A DNA stretch of 64,000 nucleotides from an uncultured Lachnospiraceae bacterium (GTDB lineage: Bacteria > Bacillota > Clostridia > Lachnospirales > Lachnospiraceae). The notes below the pieces were generated by a model. It saw only the letters and a program-made list of their open reading frames with translations, made no database searches and was not told where the DNA came from. Position 1 is the stretch's first letter; every line of letters begins with the position of its first letter. The DNA lies in contig CAJTUZ010000016.1 of assembly GCA_910579735.1 (NCBI GenBank), positions 1-64,000 of the forward strand, written 5' to 3'. This document shows positions 8,716 through 16,812 of this stretch, piece by piece. The translations under genes and the position numbers were made by a program.

Positions 8716-9507
8716 TCAGACTGCCGGTCTGTCCATTCGAAATATCCTCTTAGCATTCTCATATGTTATAGCCAGCACGTCTTCATAGCTTATCCCTTTG
8801 ATCGCTGCCAGTTCTTCTGCCACATACGGCAGATTCAACGAAGAATTGCGCTTCCCCCTGTTCGGTTCCGGCGCCAGATAAGGACTGTCGGTTTCCAGCA
8901 ATATCCTCTCCATGGGAATATACGCTGCCGCTTCTCTTAACTTTCTGGCATTTTTGAATGTCAGCACGCCTCCGATACCGAAATAATAATCCATGTCCAA
9001 AAATTCCCTCGCCGTTTCTTTCGTATAGGAAAAACAATGGATCACGCCCCCAAGCTCCTGTGCATGCAGGCTTCTCATAATATCCAGCGTATCCTTAGCC
9101 GCTTCTCTGGAATGAATAATAACCGGAAGTCCGACTTCTCCCGCCATGATAAGCTGTCTCTCAAACCATTTCTTCTGTATGGATATCTCCGGCTCCTTCC
9201 AGTGATAATCCAGTCCGATCTCCCCGACCGCCACCACCTTCTGAACAGCGCAGCTTTCTTTCAGCCACTGCATGCTTTCTTCCGTCAGCTCTCCCGTTTC
9301 ACCTGGATGTACACCTATAGCTCCGTATACGAACGGATATTTCTCCATAAGCGCGATCGTATCTTTACAGCTTTCAAGGCTCGCTCCAATGTTAACCACC
9401 GTATCGATCCCATTCTCCGGCAGGGCGCGCAGCAGCTCATCGCGGTCCTTTTCAAATGCCTCGTCATCATAATGCGCATGCGTTTCAAATATCATTTTCT
9501 TCTCCAT
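8716..9507 (-). CDS. TatD-family metal-dependent hydrolase/DNase
   Basis: 263 aa. A TIM-barrel amidohydrolase-superfamily nuclease. Metal ligands and motifs are visible: FETHAHYDDE near the N-terminus, AVGEIGLDYHW (bridging Glu), PVIIHSREA, GVIHCFSYT and LLETDSPYLAPEPNRGKRN. Homologues act as 3'-5' exonucleases or D-aminoacyl-tRNA/DNA repair enzymes; the substrate cannot be told from sequence. The first Met reads MEKKMIF; Met5 is an equally possible start. It is first in the tatD-rsmA unit. Confidence 0.92.
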   Translation of the reverse strand: MEKKMIFETHAHYDDEAFEKDRDELLRALPENGIDTVVNIGASLESCKDTIALMEKYPFVYGAIGVHPGETGELTEESMQWLKESCAVQKVVAVGEIGLDYHWKEPEISIQKKWFERQLIMAGEVGLPVIIHSREAAKDTLDIMRSLHAQELGGVIHCFSYTKETAREFLDMDYYFGIGGVLTFKNARKLREAAAYIPMERILLETDSPYLAPEPNRGKRNSSLNLPYVAEELAAIKGISYEDVLAITYENAKRIFRMDRPAV

Positions 9508-9593
9508 AATTACCGATTTTATTGTTCAAACGGGTATTTTATCACATAAAAACACCTTAATTGAAAAAATTCTTAAAAAATTATAAAAAATAC

Positions 9594-9622
9594 TTGCAAA
9601 CCAAAAAACATTATACTATAAT
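9594..9622 (+). promoter_or_regulatory. sigma-A promoter of tRNA-Lys
   Basis: TTGCAA (9594-9599), a 17-bp spacer and a perfect TATAAT (9617-9622) stand about 45 bp upstream of the tRNA, within an AT-rich stretch. Confidence 0.85.
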
Positions 9623-9668
9623 AACCCATGTGTTGTAAAACAGATTATTACGTAAGACAGTTGGACAT

Positions 9669-9741
9669 GCGCCTTTAGCTCAGTTGGTAGAGCACCTGAC
9701 TCTTAATCAGGGTGTCCAGGGTTCGAGCCCCTGAAGGCGCA
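9669..9741 (+). tRNA. tRNA-Lys (anticodon CTT)
   Basis: 73 nt with a full cloverleaf: acceptor stem GCGCCTT/AAGGCGC, D-loop AGCTCAGTTGGTAGAGC, anticodon stem CCTGA/TCAGG around loop CTCTTAA with anticodon CTT at 9702-9704, and T-arm GGTTCGAGCCCC. The discriminator base is A and no CCA is encoded. It has its own promoter and terminator, so it is a single-gene unit. Confidence 0.97.
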
Positions 9742-9747
9742 TTCATG

Positions 9748-9794
9748 AGTACCATTTTTGAGGACGCACGAGCCTTGGGGATGGTGCTTTTTTT
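9748..9794 (+). terminator. intrinsic terminator after tRNA-Lys
   Basis: AGTACCAT (9748-9755) pairs with ATGGTGCT (9781-9788, one G-T wobble), followed by a T-run ending at 9794. It lies 6 bp after the tRNA. Confidence 0.85.
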
Positions 9795-9860
9795 GTCTTC
9801 ATAATCCCTCTTGCGAAAAAACGCTCCTTATCATACAATAATAATGATCGGAGGCGGCTT

Positions 9861-10637
9861 ATGAACATCACATGGTATGGAACGGCATCTTTATTCATTG
9901 AAAGCGGAAACGACAGAATTCTTATTGATCCTTTTCTGCCCTTAAGAGGCGCGGAAAACCATCCTTCCCTGTTCGATTACAGGCAGTCGGATTCTATTCT
10001 GATTACCCACGGTCATATCGACCACCTCGGCAGTGTTCCCCAAATTATAAATGACACGGATATCACCGTATATTGCAGCGGAACGCCTGCTGCCACGCTG
10101 GAGAGAAAAAATGCCGACTGTGATATGATCACGCTGATCCGCCCCGGCGATGTTCTGCATTTCGGTGAAATTACCGTCACCGTCATGAGAGGAAAACACA
10201 TCCGTTTCGACTCCCCGCTTATCAGGCGCACTTTACTAAACTTTCGTATATTACGGTATTTCCCGAACTTTATTCAACTGTTATTAAAAAACGGAGCCTT
10301 TGCGGAAAAAAATGAGACGCTTATCTTTCAAATAGAAGCCGGCGGCAAGAAAATCCTTGTCCTCGGCAGCCTGAATCTGCAGGAAGACACCGTATATCCC
10401 CAACATGTGGACATGCTGGTTCTTCCGTATCAGGGCGCAACGGATCTTGTCACGCCGGCGCTGTCAATTATTGAAAAAATAAAACCGAGAACAGTCCTTT
10501 TAGATCATTTTGATGACGCTTTCCCGCCGATCTCCGGCCACGTAGATACCAGGCCGCTCAAAAAAGCATTGTCAGAGCGCTTTCCCAGTCTCCCGGTCGT
10601 AAAACCGACTGCCGGAAAGGCCGTTACCCTGCTTTAA
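9861..10637 (+). CDS. MBL-fold metal-dependent hydrolase
   Basis: 258 aa, cytoplasmic. A metallo-beta-lactamase-fold protein with the metal-binding THGHIDHLG, a later RGKHIRFDS and a C-terminal VLLDHFDD supplying further histidines. N-terminal NITWYGTASLFIESG resembles the UlaG-like/UPF0173 branch, whose substrates vary and are mostly unknown. The start ATG at 9861 follows GGAGGCGGCTT. It is a single gene, tail-to-tail with the Fur-family gene only 6 bp away. Confidence 0.85.
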   Translation: MNITWYGTASLFIESGNDRILIDPFLPLRGAENHPSLFDYRQSDSILITHGHIDHLGSVPQIINDTDITVYCSGTPAATLERKNADCDMITLIRPGDVLHFGEITVTVMRGKHIRFDSPLIRRTLLNFRILRYFPNFIQLLLKNGAFAEKNETLIFQIEAGGKKILVLGSLNLQEDTVYPQHVDMLVLPYQGATDLVTPALSIIEKIKPRTVLLDHFDDAFPPISGHVDTRPLKKALSERFPSLPVVKPTAGKAVTLL

Positions 10638-10643
10638 TATCCT

Positions 10644-11108
10644 TTACTGCGGTTCTGCCTTACCGTTGCATTGTTTGCAATAACCGTAAAGCTCTACCTT
10701 ATGTCCCGTAATCCGAAACTCTTCGTTCCCGGTATTCATTCGGGCATTCTCAAAGGGACAGCGCTTTAAAGGCACCCGCTTATGACAGTTAAGACAGATG
10801 GCATAATGTCTGTGCGTTCCGTGATTCCAGGCATAGACTGCCGTATCATCCCCCATTAACACAGACTTTGAAACCAATCCGTTTTCTTCAAAAACAGACA
10901 ATGCGCGGTAGACCGTAGAAATCGCAAACCCGCATCCTGTCTGCGTCTGCTGCATACGACGGTAGATCTCTGCAGCTGATAACGCATCTTCTGTACCGAC
11001 TAATATCTCATATACCGCTTCTCTTTGCTTCGTTCTCTTTATCGATTCCGGAAAGACCGGCTTCTTTTCCGACTGTACTTCCTTCATGATTCCCGTTTCC
11101 TCCATCAA
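10644..11108 (-). CDS. Fur-family metal-responsive repressor
   Basis: 154 aa. A winged-helix domain (about residues 20-95, FAISTVYRALSVFEENGLV) is followed by a dimerisation domain with HRHYAICLNCHKRVPL and a C-terminal YGYCKQC, giving the two CxxC pairs that hold the structural zinc in Fur/Zur/PerR proteins. The ATG overlaps the last 4 bases of the exporter gene upstream (ATGA), so the two are translationally coupled. The likely target is the operon's own promoter, where TTGCAA repeats follow the -10 box. Which metal is sensed is not certain; the 'Zur/PerR-like' assignment would be inference. Confidence 0.9.
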   Translation of the reverse strand: MMEETGIMKEVQSEKKPVFPESIKRTKQREAVYEILVGTEDALSAAEIYRRMQQTQTGCGFAISTVYRALSVFEENGLVSKSVLMGDDTAVYAWNHGTHRHYAICLNCHKRVPLKRCPFENARMNTGNEEFRITGHKVELYGYCKQCNGKAEPQ

Positions 11109-11959
11109 AAAACAATACCGAGGGCTTCTATGATGATTCCCGAAATCACACCGATCCCATAAAGCAATAGAATGATCTTGATATTCTCCCGGCGTCTGTC
11201 ATTTACACGGCACAGCACTGCGATACCGATCCCTGAACCGGCCAACAGTCCCGACAGCATGGCCCCGGCGCTCATGACCCCTTCCAGATACAACTGCGTA
11301 AGAACTACCGAAGACGCACAATTCGGAATCAGTCCGATCACACCGGCAGTCAGTTCTCCGATAACCGGCTTATTCAGAAACAGCCCCGCCAGCGCCTCTT
11401 CCCCGACAAGCGCAATCACAATATTCAGCACAAGAGAAATCAGAAGGATATAAATAAAAATCTCCACTGTATGGCGCAGCGCCGACTTCACGATCCCCTC
11501 TTCGCAGCGGCAATGTTCGTGTTCGCATAAATGTGAAATTTCCAGCTCTCTGCGTTTCGTTCCTGCGCTCCTGTTGACTGTCATATCGATCACGAAACCG
11601 GCCAGGATTCCTATGCCCACCTTAACGCATAAAATCTTTAAGATCATACCGATTCCGGCATTTTCGGATATAAGAACCGGCAGCATTTCGTCAGAGGTTG
11701 ATAAATAGACCGCCATCAACGTACCGATCGTAACGATTCTGCCTGCATATAAATTAGACGCCGCCGCAGAAAACCCACACTGCGGAAAGGCGCCTAAAAT
11801 ACTTCCGAGCACGGGCCCGAATCTGCCGGATCTCTGAATCATCCCCTGCATTTTACTGCCCGCTTTATGCTCGATATATTCCATTGCCAGATACGTTAGA
11901 AACAGAAAAGGCAGTAACTTTACACAATCTTTGAATGCATCAAAAACAGCTTCCGACAT
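11105..11959 (-). CDS. putative multi-spanning heavy-metal exporter (ArsP_2-like)
   Basis: 284 aa with about eight hydrophobic segments. The two halves carry similar motifs, GAFPQCGFSAAASNLYAGR and GLIPNCASSVVLTQLY, each with a conserved Pro-x-Cys, as in the family of putative 10-TM metal exporters (PF11449, often named arsenic efflux or putative manganese transporter). A hydrophilic loop holds CEHEHCRCEE, a likely metal-binding cluster of Cys and His. It is coupled to a Fur-family repressor by a 4-base overlap, which supports a metal-controlled transport role. Metal and direction of transport are unproven. Confidence 0.8.
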   Translation of the reverse strand: MSEAVFDAFKDCVKLLPFLFLTYLAMEYIEHKAGSKMQGMIQRSGRFGPVLGSILGAFPQCGFSAAASNLYAGRIVTIGTLMAVYLSTSDEMLPVLISENAGIGMILKILCVKVGIGILAGFVIDMTVNRSAGTKRRELEISHLCEHEHCRCEEGIVKSALRHTVEIFIYILLISLVLNIVIALVGEEALAGLFLNKPVIGELTAGVIGLIPNCASSVVLTQLYLEGVMSAGAMLSGLLAGSGIGIAVLCRVNDRRRENIKIILLLYGIGVISGIIIEALGIVF

Positions 11960-12003
11960 ATGATATCCTCTTTCCCAAGATCACTTCATCCTGCAGACAA
12001 TCT

Positions 12004-12059
12004 GCAATTGCAACTCATTTGCAACTACTACATGATATCATATTTTACTCCTTTGTCAA
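12004..12059 (-). promoter_or_regulatory. promoter and likely Fur-type operator of the exporter operon
   Basis: On the minus strand TTGACA (12054-12059), 16 bp and TATCAT (12032-12037) form a good sigma-A promoter. The -35 box overlaps the stop codon of the ABC gene upstream. Directly downstream of -10, at 12004-12025, TTGCAA occurs twice 11 bp apart and GCAATTGC is a palindrome. The position covers the likely transcription start, as expected for repression by the Fur-family product of the same operon. Confidence 0.7.
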
Positions 12060-13915
12060 GAGGCCGTAACATCTTCAAACTGCGAATTATATAGCTCCGC
12101 ATAAAAACCGTTTTGCGCAAGCAGCCGTTCGTGACTGCCCTGCTCAATAATATCGCCGTCTTTCATTACAAGGATCAGATCGGCATCCTTGATCGTAGAC
12201 AGCCTGTGCGCTATGACAAAACTGGTTCTTCCCTTCATCAGATTATTCATTGCTTTCTGAATACGCTGCTCCGTTCTTGTATCGACGGAACTGGTTGCCT
12301 CATCCAGAATCAGGATCTTGTTATCAGCCAGGATCGCCCTTGCGATCGTCAAAAGCTGTTTCTGTCCCTGTGATACATTACTTGCATCTTCATTGAGCTC
12401 CATCTGATAACCGCCCGGCAGTGTCTGGATAAATCTGTGGGCATGTGCCGCTTTGGCTGCCTCGATCACCTCTTCATCCGTTGCATCCAGCCTGCCGTAA
12501 CGGATATTTTCCATGATCGTACCTTTGAACAACCAGGTATCCTGCAAAACCATACCGAAGCTCTCACGCAGTTCACTGCGGTTAAAGTCTTTGATATCAT
12601 GTCCGTCCACTTTGATACTGCCGCTGTTGACATCATAGAAACGCATTAACAGCTTCACCATTGTCGTCTTGCCGGCTCCGGTAGGACCTACGATGGCCAC
12701 TGTCTGTCCCGGTTCCACCTGGCTGCTGAAATCATGAATAATGATTTTATCCGGTTTATAGCCGAATCTGACATGCTCGAAATTAACGCGTCCTTCTATC
12801 CCGGCAAGATGCACCGGATCATCTACATACTGTTCTTCTTCCTCTTCTTCCAGGAATTCAAACACTCTTTCCGCCGCTGCCGCCGTAGACTGCAGCATAT
12901 TGGAAACCTGTGCAAGCTGCATGATCGGCTGTGTAAAATTTTTTACATATTGAATGAAGGCCTGGATGTCCCCGATCTCAATGGTACCTTTGATTGTCAG
13001 AAGACTTCCGCTGACGGCCACCGCCACATAACCCAGATTTCCGATAAACATCATAATGGGCTGCATCATGCCGGATAAAAACTGAGATTTCCATGCCGAC
13101 CGGTACAATACGTTATTGGTCTCCTCAAATTCCTTTAAGACCTCTTCTTCCCTGTTAAATGCCTTCACGATATTCTGTCCGCTGTAAACTTCCTCTACCT
13201 GTCCGTTGATCTTTCCGAGATAATTCTGCTGCGCTACGAAGTATTTCTGTGAGAATTTCACAACAACACCGATCAGCGTTCCGGATATCGGCAGGATAAC
13301 AAGCGCGATCAGCGTCATCAGCGGACTGATACTGAGCATCATAATCAGTACGCCGATCAATGTACTGATCGAAGTAATTAATGTAGTCACGCTCTGATTC
13401 AGACTCATGCCAAGTGTATCCACATCATTGGTGATACGGGAAAGCACTTCTCCTACCGTTCGCGATTCAAAATACTCAAGCGGCATCCGGTTTATTTTCT
13501 CCGAGATCTCCCTGCGGAAACGAAAGCACAATTTCTGAGAAACGCCGGTCATAATCCATCCCTGAAACAGAGACAGAAGGGCGCTTATCCCGTATAGTCC
13601 CAACAAAATAAGCAAGATCCTGCCGATCTTATCAAAATTGATGCCGCCGGTCTGGTAAATCTTTGCCATAAGTCCGTTAAAAAGCTCTGTCGTGGCTTTG
13701 CTAAGCACTTTCGGCCCGATAATATTAAATGCGGTGCCGCCCACTGCAAAGACAGCCACAGCAAACAGGCCGTATTTAAAGTTCCCCATATATCGGAACA
13801 GCTTCCGTATTGTTCCCTTAAAGTCCTTCGCTTTTTCCCCCGGCATCATACCGCCGCCCGGCCCGTGGGGACCATGAGGACCTCCGGGACGTTTCTGGTT
13901 TTCGCTCATTTTCAT
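12056..13915 (-). CDS. ABC exporter half-transporter with catalytic NBD (TM288-like)
   Basis: 619 aa. A Pro/Gly/His-rich N-terminal tail, six membrane helices (about residues 45-330), then an NBD with Walker A GPTGAGKTTM, the altered signature VSQGQKQLLT and canonical Walker B LILDEATSSVD. The altered signature and intact catalytic Glu are the pattern of the catalytic partner in heterodimeric exporters such as TM287/288. Its ATG overlaps the last 4 bases of the preceding ABC gene, fitting a heterodimer. Substrates of this group include drugs, lipids and peptides; none can be assigned. Confidence 0.92.
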   Translation of the reverse strand: MKMSENQKRPGGPHGPHGPGGGMMPGEKAKDFKGTIRKLFRYMGNFKYGLFAVAVFAVGGTAFNIIGPKVLSKATTELFNGLMAKIYQTGGINFDKIGRILLILLGLYGISALLSLFQGWIMTGVSQKLCFRFRREISEKINRMPLEYFESRTVGEVLSRITNDVDTLGMSLNQSVTTLITSISTLIGVLIMMLSISPLMTLIALVILPISGTLIGVVVKFSQKYFVAQQNYLGKINGQVEEVYSGQNIVKAFNREEEVLKEFEETNNVLYRSAWKSQFLSGMMQPIMMFIGNLGYVAVAVSGSLLTIKGTIEIGDIQAFIQYVKNFTQPIMQLAQVSNMLQSTAAAAERVFEFLEEEEEEQYVDDPVHLAGIEGRVNFEHVRFGYKPDKIIIHDFSSQVEPGQTVAIVGPTGAGKTTMVKLLMRFYDVNSGSIKVDGHDIKDFNRSELRESFGMVLQDTWLFKGTIMENIRYGRLDATDEEVIEAAKAAHAHRFIQTLPGGYQMELNEDASNVSQGQKQLLTIARAILADNKILILDEATSSVDTRTEQRIQKAMNNLMKGRTSFVIAHRLSTIKDADLILVMKDGDIIEQGSHERLLAQNGFYAELYNSQFEDVTAS

Positions 13916-16029
13916 CTGCCTCCTTTCAACTCGGATTCGGACAACTGCGATCTGGCTATTTCCTGATAAGCCTCACAGCTTTGCAGCAGTTCTTCATGTC
14001 TGCCTATCCCCGCTATCCTGCCATCATCCAATACGATGATCTGATCCGCATGCAGGATCGTACTGATACGCTGTGCAACGATGATCACCGCCGCATCCGC
14101 AGTCTTCTCATGCAGTTCTTTTCTAAGGAGCGCATCCGTCTTGTAATCCAATGCGGAAAAACTGTCGTCAAAAAGGAATATTTTAGGTTTGGGGGCAATT
14201 GCTCTGGCAATCGAAAGCCTCTGTTTCTGCCCGCCGGAAACATTGGTTCCGCCCTGGGAGATCGGGCTGAAATATCCTTCCTGCTTATTTTCGATAAAAT
14301 CTTTCGCCTGCGCGATTTCCGCTGCGTCTTTCATCATTTCATCCGAAACGATATTTTCTCCGGCAAATTTAATATTGGATGCAATCGTTCCGGAGAAAAG
14401 CACTCCTTTTTGCGGTACAAATCCTAACAGACTGCGCAGTTTTTTCTGTGATAACAGCCTGATATCCATTCCGTCGATAGTAATTCTGCCGCCTGTCACA
14501 TCATAAAACCGGGGAATCAGATGCAGCAGCGTTGATTTCCCGCAGCCCGTGCTGCCGATAACCGCCGTCGTTTCACCGGGACAAACCGTAAAAGTAATAT
14601 GGGAAAGCGCATCTTCTTCCGCCCCCGGATAACGGAAGCTGACATTCTCAAAAGCAAGCCTGCCTTTTCCTTCTACCCGTTCATCTTCCGTCTGTTCTGC
14701 ATCCACAATCGACGGCTCCGTGCAGATGACTTCCTCGATACGTTCTGCCGCAACGCCCGCTCTCGGCAGCATAACGGAAACCATCGTCAGCATCAGAAAC
14801 GACATGACGATCTGCATAGAATAAGTAATAAATGCCATCATATCACCGATCTGCAGATTGCCAAGGTCTATTCCCTTAGCGCCGAACCATACGATAGCAA
14901 TCGCAATGGCATTCATGATAAACATCATAACCGGCATCATGAAAGTCATGACCCTGTTGGTGAACATCTGTGTAGACATCAGCTCTTTATTGGCCTTATC
15001 AAATCTTTTTTCTTCATATTTTTCACGGCTGAAAGCTCTGATAACCGGAATACCTGTGAGGATCTCTCTGGAAATCAGGTTCATTTTGTCCACCAGTGTC
15101 TGCATCAGCTGGAATTTCGGCATGGCAATTCCCACCAGCGTTCCGACCAGAAGAAGGATTACGCCGACTGCTACCGCAATGATCCAGCCCATACCCGTTT
15201 TTGTATGCGCAACCTTGATAATGCCTCCGATTCCGAGAATCGGTGCATAGCATACCATTCTAAGCAGCATGACCGCAACCATCTGCACCTGTTGAATATC
15301 ATTAGTACTTCTTGTGATCAAAGACGCCGTAGAAAATTTATCCATTTCCGCATGAGAAAAAGAAACGACTTTTCTAAAAACCCTGTTGCGCAGCCGCATA
15401 CCGATTCCCGCGGAAACTCTCGCCGCCAGAAAGCCTACTGCAATAGAGGCGCTCATCATAAAAACTGTCATCAACAGCATTTTAGAACCTACCGTTAATA
15501 AATATTCCGTCTGCATGGCGCTGACATCCAGATTTAACGCCTCATACTCCGCCTTCACGGACATGACCGCCATCTGCACAACGATCATGTCGCTGAGTTC
15601 TTCCCCATACTGATCCAGTATCTGCCGCTTCATAAGAAGAGCCTGCTCTTTCGTAAACGTATCCCCGGCAGGCATCTGTGACAGCATGGAAACCATGACC
15701 ATAGGGACACTCATGATCTCCTCCAAAGATGCTATCGTTTCTTTATCATCGTCCTGCAATTCATAATTGCCATCCCCGTTTTGCCGATAGTGATCTCTGA
15801 TAAACGCCTCATCCTCTTCTTCCGCAAACAGGCATATTCCTTCCAATGTATTCTCCCGCACAATAACGGGCACCGCATTTTCGATACCGCTCTGCTCTAT
15901 TCCCACATCCACAATATCCGACGTATAAGAAGGCAGCGCCAGATCGCAGTACGCCTGCACGATCAAAAGCAGTATGATCGCAGCCACTGCCATTTTGAAT
16001 TCGCCGAGATATTTCATGATCTTGGCCAT
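13912..16029 (-). CDS. ABC exporter half-transporter with degenerate NBD (TM287-like)
   Basis: 705 aa from the preferred ATG at 16029, which has GGGGAGGAG seven bases upstream. A longer frame to 16116 exists but would start inside the -35 box of the promoter, so I reject it. After the first membrane helix there is an extracellular insert of roughly 130 residues, then five more helices and the NBD. Walker A GSTGCGKSTL and signature VSGGQKQRLS are normal, but Walker B reads FLFDDSFSALD: the catalytic Glu is Asp, as in the degenerate site of TM287-type subunits. It pairs with the 619-aa subunit encoded by the overlapping next gene. Confidence 0.92.
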   Translation of the reverse strand: MAKIMKYLGEFKMAVAAIILLLIVQAYCDLALPSYTSDIVDVGIEQSGIENAVPVIVRENTLEGICLFAEEEDEAFIRDHYRQNGDGNYELQDDDKETIASLEEIMSVPMVMVSMLSQMPAGDTFTKEQALLMKRQILDQYGEELSDMIVVQMAVMSVKAEYEALNLDVSAMQTEYLLTVGSKMLLMTVFMMSASIAVGFLAARVSAGIGMRLRNRVFRKVVSFSHAEMDKFSTASLITRSTNDIQQVQMVAVMLLRMVCYAPILGIGGIIKVAHTKTGMGWIIAVAVGVILLLVGTLVGIAMPKFQLMQTLVDKMNLISREILTGIPVIRAFSREKYEEKRFDKANKELMSTQMFTNRVMTFMMPVMMFIMNAIAIAIVWFGAKGIDLGNLQIGDMMAFITYSMQIVMSFLMLTMVSVMLPRAGVAAERIEEVICTEPSIVDAEQTEDERVEGKGRLAFENVSFRYPGAEEDALSHITFTVCPGETTAVIGSTGCGKSTLLHLIPRFYDVTGGRITIDGMDIRLLSQKKLRSLLGFVPQKGVLFSGTIASNIKFAGENIVSDEMMKDAAEIAQAKDFIENKQEGYFSPISQGGTNVSGGQKQRLSIARAIAPKPKIFLFDDSFSALDYKTDALLRKELHEKTADAAVIIVAQRISTILHADQIIVLDDGRIAGIGRHEELLQSCEAYQEIARSQLSESELKGGR

Positions 16030-16087
16030 AACTTCACTCCTCCCCGTATAATGATCCGGTATTTTTTTCCATAACCGATATTTTACT

Positions 16088-16116
16088 ATATTAACTATAT
16101 TTTTTTCACAGGTCAA
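16088..16116 (-). promoter_or_regulatory. sigma-A promoter of the ABC exporter pair
   Basis: Minus strand TTGACC (16111-16116), 17 bp, TAATAT (16088-16093). The expected leader is about 50 nt. The rest of the 16030-16333 intergenic region is very AT-rich and holds nothing else but the comFB promoter. Confidence 0.75.
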
Positions 16117-16225
16117 TTAAAAAAATATAAAACAATGTAAAAGAATTATTTTCCAAAAATCACGAAAAAGGTGCTAATTTTATCAAAAAAACGGAAAGAT
16201 TTCGTAATCCCTCAGAAAAAAAACA

Positions 16226-16254
16226 TTGATTCCCACTCAAAAAAGTTATAATAT
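16226..16254 (+). promoter_or_regulatory. candidate promoter of comFB
   Basis: TTGATT (16226-16231), 17 bp, TAATAT (16249-16254). A perfect TATAAT overlaps at 16247-16252 but with a 15-bp spacer. Confidence 0.5.
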
Positions 16255-16333
16255 AGTATATATAGCCATTTTTTAATAACTGGTTTTTTTAAAATAAAAA
16301 ATGGCAGACCACTTCTTACACGGGGGACTTACA

Positions 16334-16666
16334 ATGGAAGGACTAAAGAATTTAATGGAAGATAACGTAGAGCAGACGATCAATAAACTTCTGCCCTCGA
16401 TGCCCAATATATGCTCTTGTAATGACTGCAAACTGGATATGGCAACCTATGCGCTGAACCGCCTGAAACCCAAATATGCCCGTACAAGCCGGGGTGTTAT
16501 CATGCACCGGTTTGATACGCTTTCTACGCAGGTAGATGCGGAAATACTGGCAGTCGTGGTTTCTGCTATCGAGATCATCGGTTCTCATCCGCATCATCCG
16601 CCGCTTAATGCACCTTCTGCTCAGGGCGGCGTTCAGACGCCTCCCGGCGGTACTGTTCCGAAATGA
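16334..16666 (+). CDS. ComFB-like protein
   Basis: 110 aa from the ATG at 16334, chosen because CGGGGGA lies just upstream; a frame starting at 16301 lacks a ribosome binding site. The core shows the ComFB (PF10719) signature: MPNICSCNDCKLDMATYALN with three clustered Cys, followed by LKPKY and VVVSAIEII. A Pro/Gly-rich tail ends the protein. ComFB homologues are small cytoplasmic zinc-binding proteins; some have been reported to bind cyclic dinucleotides. No competence gene is adjacent. A single gene with its own promoter and a shared terminator. Confidence 0.85.
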   Translation: MEGLKNLMEDNVEQTINKLLPSMPNICSCNDCKLDMATYALNRLKPKYARTSRGVIMHRFDTLSTQVDAEILAVVVSAIEIIGSHPHHPPLNAPSAQGGVQTPPGGTVPK

Positions 16667-16727
16667 TGTAGGAACATCCGCCTGCATTGTACTAAACGCA
16701 AGACACTGATCATCATAACAGACATGT

Positions 16728-16780
16728 AAAAAGCCGCCCGGCATGATGCTTTCCAAAAAGCATTGACACCGGCGGCTTTT
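16728..16780. terminator. bidirectional terminator between comFB and the anti-sigma gene
   Basis: AAAAAGCCGCC pairs with GGCGGCTTTT, with an inner stem ATGCTTT/AAAAGCAT. A-rich on the left and T-rich on the right, it can end both converging transcripts. Confidence 0.85.
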
Positions 16781-16812
16781 ATATCGTCTCATTTATCCGA
16801 CAAATATTCTAA

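Noticed and set aside
16030..16116. A 29-codon N-terminal extension of the 705-aa ABC subunit
   Set aside because: It would start inside the -35 box of the promoter, while the ATG at 16029 has a strong GGGGAGGAG.
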